Below, in pieces: positions 1-6,295 of a stretch of DNA of 64,000 nt. Below the pieces are notes generated by a model that worked only from the letters and a program-made list of their open reading frames with translations, made no database searches and had not been told where the DNA came from. The DNA comes from Microbacterium pumilum (GTDB taxonomy: Bacteria; Actinomycetota; Actinomycetes; Actinomycetales; Microbacteriaceae). Every line of letters begins with the position of its first letter. Within the stretch, counting starts at the first letter, position 1. The stretch lies in NCBI RefSeq assembly GCF_039530225.1, contig NZ_BAAAOH010000001.1:1302001-1366000 (forward strand). Reading direction: 5' to 3'. The position numbers and the translations under genes were made by a program.

Positions 1-1
1 C

Positions 2-97
2 GAGCGAACGGTGGAGACGCACATGTACAACATTCTGAACAAGCTGGGGCTGAACTCGAGAACCAAGATCGCCGACTGGGTCCTCCCCACCGGCTAG
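2..97 (+). CDS. LuxR-family regulator, C-terminal end only
   Basis: The last 31 codons of a gene entering from the left edge. They read ERTVETHMYNILNKLGL and then SRTKIADWV, the recognition helix and tail of a LuxR/NarL helix-turn-helix (typical family form: RTVETHVSNILRKLGLSSRTQIA). The protein is probably a DNA-binding response regulator or a LuxR-type ATPase regulator; only the HTH is visible, so the sensory part is unknown. It ends at TAG 95-97, 180 bases before the oxidoreductase at 278. It could regulate that pair, but there is no direct evidence. Confidence 0.85.
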   Translation, partial: ERTVETHMYNILNKLGLNSRTKIADWVLPTG

Positions 98-153
98 TTC
101 GACGGTGGAACCTCGGCGGTCACGAGTCGTATGGCTCGCGCGCCCCCTGGGCA

Positions 154-180
154 GCCGCCGCCCGCGCACGTGCGGCGGGC
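154..180 (+). terminator. GC-rich hairpin after the LuxR-type gene
   Basis: GCCCGC at 160-165 pairs with GCGGGC at 175-180 around a 9-base loop, with alternative CCGCC/GGCGG pairing inside the same stretch. It is followed by TTCTC rather than a long T run. It lies 57-83 bases after the LuxR stop and before the next gene, where a terminator is expected. Many actinobacterial terminators lack a strong U tract. Not proven. Confidence 0.4.
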
Positions 181-277
181 TTCTCAGTACCGGCTACGTG
201 CTGCCCCGGAGTCGAGACGCGGCGCAGACCGAGCAGAGTTCAAGTAACCCACCACGTTCAGGATTCGAGGCAACACC

Positions 278-1366
278 ATGACTACTTCAACTCTCCTCAC
301 CACACCGGCCGCCGACTCGAGGCCGGTAAGAGGATCATCGGACGGGCTTGCGACCGAGAAGGTCGTCCCCACGACGATGCGGGCCATCATCCAGGGCGCA
401 TACGGCCCCGCGGGCGACGTGCTCAGTCTGCAGGAGGTCCCCGTGCCGGTCCCCGGGGTCGGCGAGGTTGTGGTTCGGGTCCACGCCGCATCGATCCACG
501 TGGGCGACCTGGTCACCATCGAGGGCGAGCCGATCATCGCCCGCTTCGCCTTCGGGCTTCGCAAGCCGCGCAACCCGGTGCCCGGGACCGACATCGCCGG
601 AACCGTCGTCGCGGTCGGAGACACCGTCACCCAAGTGCGGATCGGCGACGAGGTGTTCGGCTGGTGCACGGGCGCGTTCGCGGAGTACGCCTGCGCCGCG
701 GAGGATCACTTCCTGCCCAAGCCCGCAAACCTCACCTTCGAGCAAGCTGCGGCCGTGGGTGTATCCGCCACGACGGCCCTCCAACTCCTGCGCGACCGCG
801 CGGTCTTCGGGGCGGAAGTGCTGATCAATGGAGCATCCGGCGGCCTGGGGTCCTACGCCGTCCAGATCGCCGCAGCCTTCGGTGCCGAGGTGACCGGTGT
901 GTGCGGTCCCGGCAATGTCGAAACCGTGCGGTCGCTGGGCGCCCGCCACGTGATCGATTACACCAGGGAGGACTTCACCCTGGGGGGACAGCGTTACGAC
1001 TTCATTCTCGACAATGTCGCGAACCACTCGCTGGCACGGACACGAGGCGTGCTCACCGAGCGGGGCGTGCTGCAGTCCAACAACGGAACGTCCGGCGGCC
1101 GCTGGTTCGGCACCCTCGGAACGGTGATCAAGACGGCTGCGGTGTCGAAGTTCACGCGCCGGCAGGCCCCGCCCTCCATCAAGTTCACGAACCGGCAGGA
1201 CCTGCTCGTCTTGAAGGATCTCATCGAGGACGGCAGGGTGATACCGCTCGTCGATCGGACCTACCCGCTGTCGCAGGCCGCCGATGCGCTCGGACACGTG
1301 CGGAACGGTCACGCCCGAGGCACGGTCGTCCTGACGATCGCGGCGCCGCTGGAAGTGAGGAGCTGA
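278..1366 (+). CDS. NAD(P)-dependent MDR alcohol dehydrogenase / quinone oxidoreductase-like
   Basis: A 362-residue medium-chain dehydrogenase/reductase. The GroES-like N-terminal domain starts near residue 34 (MRAIIQGAYGPAGDVL) and includes the GTDIAGTVVAVG segment. The Rossmann domain carries INGASGGLGSYAVQIA near residues 185-200, typical of zinc-independent quinone-oxidoreductase-like members, and the C-terminus ends in the usual GHARGTVVLTI strand. It probably reduces an enone, quinone or aldehyde with NADPH; the substrate cannot be told. ATG 278 has GAGG at 267-270. The first 33 residues are not part of the fold, so an internal ATG at 377 is an alternative start. The SDR gene follows 2 bases after the stop, making an operon. 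Confidence 0.85.
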   Translation: MTTSTLLTTPAADSRPVRGSSDGLATEKVVPTTMRAIIQGAYGPAGDVLSLQEVPVPVPGVGEVVVRVHAASIHVGDLVTIEGEPIIARFAFGLRKPRNPVPGTDIAGTVVAVGDTVTQVRIGDEVFGWCTGAFAEYACAAEDHFLPKPANLTFEQAAAVGVSATTALQLLRDRAVFGAEVLINGASGGLGSYAVQIAAAFGAEVTGVCGPGNVETVRSLGARHVIDYTREDFTLGGQRYDFILDNVANHSLARTRGVLTERGVLQSNNGTSGGRWFGTLGTVIKTAAVSKFTRRQAPPSIKFTNRQDLLVLKDLIEDGRVIPLVDRTYPLSQAADALGHVRNGHARGTVVLTIAAPLEVRS

Positions 1367-1368
1367 TC

Positions 1369-2421
1369 GTGAGCGATCCGACGCACGCAGTACGGACGCC
1401 CGTGCCGGCGTGGCGGACGCAGGTCCATGCGCGACCCCGACGCCGGGAGATTCCCGCGTCGGGGTGGACTGTCGACCTGATGCCTTCGCTGGTCGGCAAG
1501 ACCGTCATCGTCACGGGCGCCAACAGTGGCATCGGATTGGAAACGGCGCGGGTCTTCGCCGCCAAGGGAGCCCACGTCGTCTTCGCTGTGCGCGATGAGA
1601 CAAGGGGCCGGGATGCGGCGGCCGGTGTGTCCGGCTCGACCGAGGTCCGCCGTCTCGACCTCGCCGACCTGCAGTCGGTGCGGGCGTTCGCAGATGCGTG
1701 GACGGACGACATCCACATTCTCGTCAACAACGCCGGGGTGATGGTTCCTCCGCTGGGTCGCACAGCGGACGGGTTCGAGCTGCAGTTCGGCATCAATCAC
1801 CTCGGTCATTTCGCGCTCACCAATCTGCTGCTGCCCCACGTTTCGGGACGTGTCGTCACCGTCGCCAGCAGTGCCCACCGTTCCGCCACGATGGACTTCG
1901 ACGACCTCAACTGGCTCACGCGGCGGTATGGCACGGGGTCGGGCGGGTACGAGCAATCCAAACTCGCAAACCTGCTGTTCACCCTGGAGCTGCAACGCCG
2001 ACTCGAACGGTCCGGCTTGCCGGTCATCGCCGTCGCGGCACACCCCGGGATGACCGCCACCAACCTCATGTCGAGCTCCGAAAGCCCAGCCATGATCGCC
2101 TTCGCCAAGGTGGCTGTCCGTCTCTTCGCTCAGGACCCGGCGATGGGCGCCACGCCTACCCTCTTCGCCGCCACAGCGGACCTTCCCGGGGGCAGCTACG
2201 CAGGACCCAGCAGACGCCGCGAGATGGCAGGACCGCCGATTCTCGTTGGCCGGTCGATGGTCGCGGCGGACCCCGTCGTCGCCGCACGCCTGTGGGCCGC
2301 GTCCGAGGAACTGACCGGGGTGCGGTATCCCGGGGCGATCTGCACGAGCGGACATGACCGCAATCGGGCGAAGTGGGCGCGTGGCATCTCTCGGCTGGAA
2401 CGGCAGCGTCACTACCCGTAG
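1369..2421 (+). CDS. Short-chain dehydrogenase/reductase (retinol dehydrogenase-like)
   Basis: A classical-to-extended SDR. The cofactor motif GKTVIVTGANSGIGLETA opens the domain, NNAGVM and the GINHLGHFALT stretch follow, and the catalytic pair YEQSKLAN (Y-x3-K) is intact. It resembles the retinol/protochlorophyllide-type SDRs annotated as oxidoreductases in actinobacteria. GTG 1369 gives 350 residues, with GTGAGG 8 bases upstream. The conserved fold starts only at ATG 1480 (313 residues), so about 37 N-terminal residues are extra or the later start is used. It is co-transcribed with the MDR gene ending 2 bases upstream and convergent with the XRE regulator. Confidence 0.85.
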   Translation: MSDPTHAVRTPVPAWRTQVHARPRRREIPASGWTVDLMPSLVGKTVIVTGANSGIGLETARVFAAKGAHVVFAVRDETRGRDAAAGVSGSTEVRRLDLADLQSVRAFADAWTDDIHILVNNAGVMVPPLGRTADGFELQFGINHLGHFALTNLLLPHVSGRVVTVASSAHRSATMDFDDLNWLTRRYGTGSGGYEQSKLANLLFTLELQRRLERSGLPVIAVAAHPGMTATNLMSSSESPAMIAFAKVAVRLFAQDPAMGATPTLFAATADLPGGSYAGPSRRREMAGPPILVGRSMVAADPVVAARLWAASEELTGVRYPGAICTSGHDRNRAKWARGISRLERQRHYP

Positions 2422-2557
2422 GCGCGGCCTTGGGGGACCTGGGGCTCTTCGACGCGAGTGACCTCTTCGTCGGCGAGCGGGTCGAACGTCTGGCGACCGC
2501 ATCCGTCTCCGCTCGTTTGGGGTCGGGGCACCGTCCGGCAGTACCTCCGGCGCCAGA

Positions 2558-3469
2558 TCAGCGCGGGTGCGGCGTGACCGGCCCGGCGGTCTCGGTGCCA
2601 ACCGGAAACTCGATCGGATGATCGGCGCCCCAGGAGGCGAGGAGTCGAAGGCGTTCAGCCGACGGAGAGCCCGGTTCCGCCGTGTAGATCATCAACACCT
2701 GGCCCGGTTCGGCGGTGATCGCGAGTTCCTCGTACGCGAGGGTGACCTCGCCGACGACCGGATGGTGGAACCGCTTGGTCCCGGAGCCGTGGGTGCGCAC
2801 ATCGTGGGCGCCCCACAATCGGCGGAATGTGTCGCTGCGCGTGGAGAGCTCGCCGACGAGGTCCTGCAGCCCCTTGTCGTGCGGGTCGCGGCCGGCTTCA
2901 GTTCGCATGATCGCGACGCACATCTCGGCGAACAGGTCCCAGTCCGGGTAGAACTCCTTGGCGGCAGGGTCGAGGAACTGGAATCGGGCGAAGTTGGGGG
3001 TGCGTCCGCGATCGCCGATCAGTGGTGAGTAGAACGCGCGCCCCAGCGCATTGGTCGCGAGCAGGTCTTGGTGCTGATCCCGCACGAAGGCGATGCCGTC
3101 GGTGATCGCCGAGAGGGCCCATTGCAGGCTGGGGCGCGGTGCTGTGGACTTCACGCCGCGCCGGCGGGGTCTGCCGGAAGACGGGATGCCGTCCGCAGCG
3201 CGAGCGAGGTCGAACAGGTGCGCCCGTTCGGTCTCATCGAGCTGCAGTGCCCGCGAGATTGCGTCGAGCACGGAAGCCGAGGCCCCGGCGATCGTGCCGC
3301 GCTCGAGCTTGGAGTAATACTCGACACTGACGCCGGCGAGCGTGGCGACTTCGGTGCGCCGCAGGCCGGCGACGCGTCGGTTCGGTCCGGCGGGCAGCCC
3401 GGCCGCATCCGGCGTCAGCTTCGCACGCCGTGACATGAGGAACTCGCGCACCTCGGATCGGTTGTCCAT
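2558..3469 (-). CDS. XRE-family regulator with MmyB-like ligand-binding domain
   Basis: A 303-residue protein. The N-terminal HTH_31-type helix-turn-helix spans about residues 35-70 (LRRTEVATLAGVSVEYYSKL followed by ERG). The long C-terminal part has the MmyB ligand-binding signatures LATNALGRAFYSPL and WGAHDVRTHGSG, with an FHHPVVGEVTL segment. Regulators of this family commonly sit beside SDR genes and repress them in response to a small lipid-like ligand; here the SDR/MDR pair is convergent next door, so control of that pair is a reasonable inference. The start chosen is the Met before DNRSEVREF, because the 17 residues upstream in the same frame are not family-like. Confidence 0.88.
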   Translation of the reverse strand: MDNRSEVREFLMSRRAKLTPDAAGLPAGPNRRVAGLRRTEVATLAGVSVEYYSKLERGTIAGASASVLDAISRALQLDETERAHLFDLARAADGIPSSGRPRRRGVKSTAPRPSLQWALSAITDGIAFVRDQHQDLLATNALGRAFYSPLIGDRGRTPNFARFQFLDPAAKEFYPDWDLFAEMCVAIMRTEAGRDPHDKGLQDLVGELSTRSDTFRRLWGAHDVRTHGSGTKRFHHPVVGEVTLAYEELAITAEPGQVLMIYTAEPGSPSAERLRLLASWGADHPIEFPVGTETAGPVTPHPR

Positions 3470-3570
3470 GCCGCCATCGTAGGTCGCGACATCCGCGTGA
3501 GGGATGCCCTGCCGGTACACCTCTCATCAGGAACTCCCTCGATCATCGGATACCCGATTGGCTGAGTCAC

Positions 3571-3714
3571 ATGCCAGCCACTTCCCGCACCTCCGACCGG
3601 TCCACGATCGGCCGATCCGCTCCGACACTGCTTCTTCTGCTGACGGTGTTCGGGCCGATCTCCATGGACCTCTACCTGCCCGTGCTGCCTGCGCACCGAA
3701 GAAGAGGTGCCTGA
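3571..3714 (+). pseudogene. Bcr/CflA-type MFS drug transporter, N-terminal remnant
   Basis: A 47-codon reading frame starting at ATG 3571. After a short basic leader comes TLLLLLTVFGPISMDLYLPV and then LPA, which matches the first membrane helix of Bcr/CflA multidrug efflux proteins (family form: ...PLSIDMYLPALP). Similarity stops abruptly and the frame ends HRRRGA-stop at 3714, five bases before the next gene. Intact family members are about 400 residues with 12 helices, so over 85% of the gene is gone. The junction suggests a deletion that fused the transporter 5' end to the upstream region of the cyclophilin-like gene. Confidence 0.7.
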
Positions 3715-3718
3715 GACC

Positions 3719-4114
3719 ATGACAACTGCTCCCGCCGATTCGACAACGCGCGATGGCAGCACGCCTATCCGCGTCACCGTGAATGACCAGGTCGTGACGG
3801 GGGTGCTGTGGGACAACTCCACCTCGCGGTCGTTGATCGACCAGCTGCCGCTCAGACTCACGTTCAAAGATCTCAACCGAGTCGAGAAGATCGGTCGGCT
3901 CCCGCGACCCCTGTCGATGGCCGGTATGCCCGAGGGCGATGACCCGGAGCCCAATGAGATCGGATACTACGCACCATCCGGCGATCTCGTCCTCTACTAC
4001 GGCGACGTCGGATACTGGCCGGGCATCGCCCGCATTGGGCAGTTCACGTCGGATCTGTACCCCATCCAACAGCAGGACGAGGATTTCACCGCCACGATCG
4101 AACTCGACGGGTAA
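3719..4114 (+). CDS. Cyclophilin-like fold protein
   Basis: A 131-residue protein with the features of the small bacterial cyclophilin-like family (Cyclophil_like2): IRVTVNDQVVTGVLWDNST near the start, LPLRLTFKDLNRVEKIGRLP, PSGDLVLYYGDVGYWPGIAR, and a C-terminal IGQFTSDL strand. Such proteins adopt the cyclophilin barrel but lack demonstrated prolyl isomerase activity; they often neighbour oxidoreductase genes, as here (MDR at 4308). ATG 3719 has AAGAGG about 11 bases upstream. GTG 3707 is an in-frame alternative that would overlap the MFS remnant stop. Its expression may now depend on the promoter that once served the deleted transporter. Confidence 0.8.
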   Translation: MTTAPADSTTRDGSTPIRVTVNDQVVTGVLWDNSTSRSLIDQLPLRLTFKDLNRVEKIGRLPRPLSMAGMPEGDDPEPNEIGYYAPSGDLVLYYGDVGYWPGIARIGQFTSDLYPIQQQDEDFTATIELDG

Positions 4115-4307
4115 CAGCCCGGAGGGACGTCAACTCAACGCGTGCTGCGCCGGCTAAGCGCCGTCACTCACGCGGCTGAATCCCGTGCGCTCCACTCCCG
4201 GCACGAAATCAGGTTTGCTGCATCCGTGAGGCCCCCTGCGCCGGAATCACCTTACGCGGGCTTGCGTCAACCTTCTGGCGATCGCCGCGCCGAAACCGAG
4301 GTGCGAG

Positions 4308-5300
4308 ATGACAAGAAAACGCGACACGGGAACAGTCGTGGAATACGACCGGGTCGGGGGCGCCGATGTGCTGCAGGTGCGCCCGAGGCCGCTTGTTCCT
4401 CCTGGTCCCAGTGAGGTGACCGTCGAGGTGATCACGGCGGGGATCAACCACATCGACTCCTTCATCCGCGCCGGGATCGAGCCGGGGTGGGCGGACGACC
4501 CGTGGCCGCGCCGATCCGGGAGCGACTTCGCGGGAATAGTGGTGGCCGTTGGCAACGGCGTGCGGCGGTTCCGGCGTGGTTCAGAAGTGATAGGACACGT
4601 GCGCGAGGGCGCGCAGGCGACATTCCTCAATGTCGCCGAGTCGGCGCTCGTGAGCAAACCCAAGGATCTTGCGTGGGAGTCGGCGGGTGGCCTCTATCTC
4701 GCAGGGGCGACGGCGCTCGAGACACTCGATGAGCTGCGGATCGGCGCCGACGATGTCCTCGTCGTGTCCGCTGCGGCCGGTGGCGTCGGCAGCATCGAGG
4801 TGCAGCTCGCCCGTCGGCGTGGAGCCACGGTGATCGGTACCTGCGGCGATCGCAATTTCGACTACCTTCGCCAGCTCGGGATCAAGCCCGTTCGCTACGG
4901 GGAAGGCATCGCCGAACGAATCCGGGCCGCGGCCGGCGGTCCCGTCACCGCAATGATCGACAACTTCGGGCAGGACGGTCGCGAGCTGGCGGATGCCCTC
5001 AATCTGCCTCCATCCCGCTTTCGATCCAGCGAAGATCGCCGCAATACCGAGTTGCGACTGCTGCAGGAAGATGAGGTGTCGATCGAACGCGGCACGCTGC
5101 TGCTCGAGCGACTGACCGCGCTCGTGACGACGCGCGCCTTCACGCTCCTCGTCTCGGGCTTCTACCCTCTCGGCGATGTTGTCGAGGCCTACGAGGACCT
5201 CGCACGACTCCACTCGCGAGGGAAGGTGATCCTCGGCACACATCCCGTGACGACCGTCCGAACCCTCAGGGCTCGCGACGTCTTCGAACTCGCCGGCTGA
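4308..5300 (+). CDS. NADP-dependent MDR oxidoreductase, zinc-independent type
   Basis: A 330-residue quinone oxidoreductase-like MDR. The GroES-like domain includes PGPSEVTVEVITAGINHIDS and GSDFAGIVVAVG; the Rossmann domain has VVSAAAGGVGSIEVQLARRR. The zinc ligands of true alcohol dehydrogenases are absent. It belongs with NADP-dependent oxidoreductases that act on enones or quinones. ATG 4308 is preceded by GAGGTG. The 193 bases before it (4115-4307) hold no gene I can recognise. It is distinct from the MDR at 278 in sequence and is probably not a recent duplicate. Confidence 0.85.
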   Translation: MTRKRDTGTVVEYDRVGGADVLQVRPRPLVPPGPSEVTVEVITAGINHIDSFIRAGIEPGWADDPWPRRSGSDFAGIVVAVGNGVRRFRRGSEVIGHVREGAQATFLNVAESALVSKPKDLAWESAGGLYLAGATALETLDELRIGADDVLVVSAAAGGVGSIEVQLARRRGATVIGTCGDRNFDYLRQLGIKPVRYGEGIAERIRAAAGGPVTAMIDNFGQDGRELADALNLPPSRFRSSEDRRNTELRLLQEDEVSIERGTLLLERLTALVTTRAFTLLVSGFYPLGDVVEAYEDLARLHSRGKVILGTHPVTTVRTLRARDVFELAG

Positions 5301-5353
5301 GGTCTGCACCCCCGGCGGCATCGAACGCGAGCGCGGCCATAGTCCGCAGCAGA

Positions 5354-5872
5354 GTGAGGCGCCGGTTCGCCGCCTCTTTGACTGTCTTGCGAGGCGGATG
5401 CCGAGCGAGCGCGATCAGCATCAAGTTCGCCTGGCGCTGGCTCGCCGCCGTCGTCGCGGTCGTGATCGGACTCGCATTCGTGGTCGGGACGCGCATCATC
5501 CTTCGAGGTGGCGGACCGACGACGGTTGTCGAGTTCATCGTCGAGATCATGATCTGGGGAGCGCTGTGGTGGATCGCGTGCTGGATCGTGATCAACAGAC
5601 AGGTCACCCTTCGCCGACTGCTGCCCGGCGCCGTGCTGACCGGGATCGGATTCGCCGTCGCCGGGGTGTACGGCAGGCTCTTCCTTCCCCCGCTGCTCGC
5701 GGACTCCGCTCAGCGTTTCGGCGTGCTGGGCATGGCATTCACGTATATCGGGTGGCTGCTGGTGCTGTCGTGCATCCTCCTGGTCGCCATGACGACGGGT
5801 CGGGTGGCGTATCTCACCCGCAGCGGGAGCGCATGGCATCGACACGTTCCACTGGATATGCAGGGCGCCTGA
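5354..5872 (+). pseudogene. YihY/BrkB-family membrane protein, C-terminal half only
   Basis: 172 codons encoding four hydrophobic segments. The stretch VTLRRLLPGAVLTGIGF and the later FGVLGMAFTYIGWLLVLSC and ILLVA match the conserved C-terminal part of YihY/UPF0761 proteins (family form: vpwr..lpGAl.a..., then ygslgavi.lllWlylsalilLlGAelna). Family members are normally about 270-350 residues with six helices and an N-terminal FxxxxLP region; that half is missing and the frame opens at a GTG only 54 bases after the previous stop. It is most simply a 5'-deleted remnant. A divergent stand-alone short protein cannot be excluded. Confidence 0.55.
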
Positions 5873-5932
5873 GTCGACCGGCCCGGTGGTCAACGCGACC
5901 CTCGCCGCTGCGCTCGAGCCCGATCCGATCGG

Positions 5933-6253
5933 TCAACGACGCACCCGATAGCCCAGGTGAAGCACGCGGTTGCCCTGAATCACCACATCCGGTTCCTCCA
6001 ACAGGTGCTGTGCGTGGACCGACCCGAAGTAGCGCTTGCCGGACCCGAACGCGACGGGTACGACGTCCATGCGCACCTCGTCGACCAGGCCGGCGTCAAG
6101 CACCTGGCCACCGACGTCGCCGGCGGCGGCCTCGACGCCATCGACGAAGTGAAACGGTGCGGCGGGGTCCCAGCCCTCGGGCTTCGGGCGGTGCGTCACG
6201 ACGACCACGTGGTGGACACCGCCCGGAGGCTCGCCGTCCAGGACCTCGCCCAC
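5933..6253 (-). pseudogene. Dihydrofolate reductase-family (RibD_C) protein, doubly truncated remnant
   Basis: The 106-codon frame reads HHVVVVTHRPKPEGW, then GLVDEVRMDVVPVAFGSGKR and YFG, and ends PDVVIQGNRVLHLGYRVRR. This is the C-terminal half of the DHFR/RibD_C family proteins of about 190 residues common in actinobacteria. The N-terminal half with the nucleotide-binding start (MGKVI...) is absent, the in-frame DNA upstream meeting a stop near 6297. About 18 residues are also missing between FHFVDGVEAA and AGDVGGQVL, where intact members carry a helix and strand. It is unlikely to fold or act. The neighbouring Ig-repeat gene ends 43 bases away. Confidence 0.65.
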
Positions 6254-6295
6254 GGGGTCTCCTCTGCTTGGGGATGTCCTCGGGTTGGAGTCCGC

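Noticed and set aside
1309..2601. 430-codon minus-strand frame opposite the SDR gene
   Set aside because: The + frame has intact SDR catalytic motifs; the opposite frame has none.
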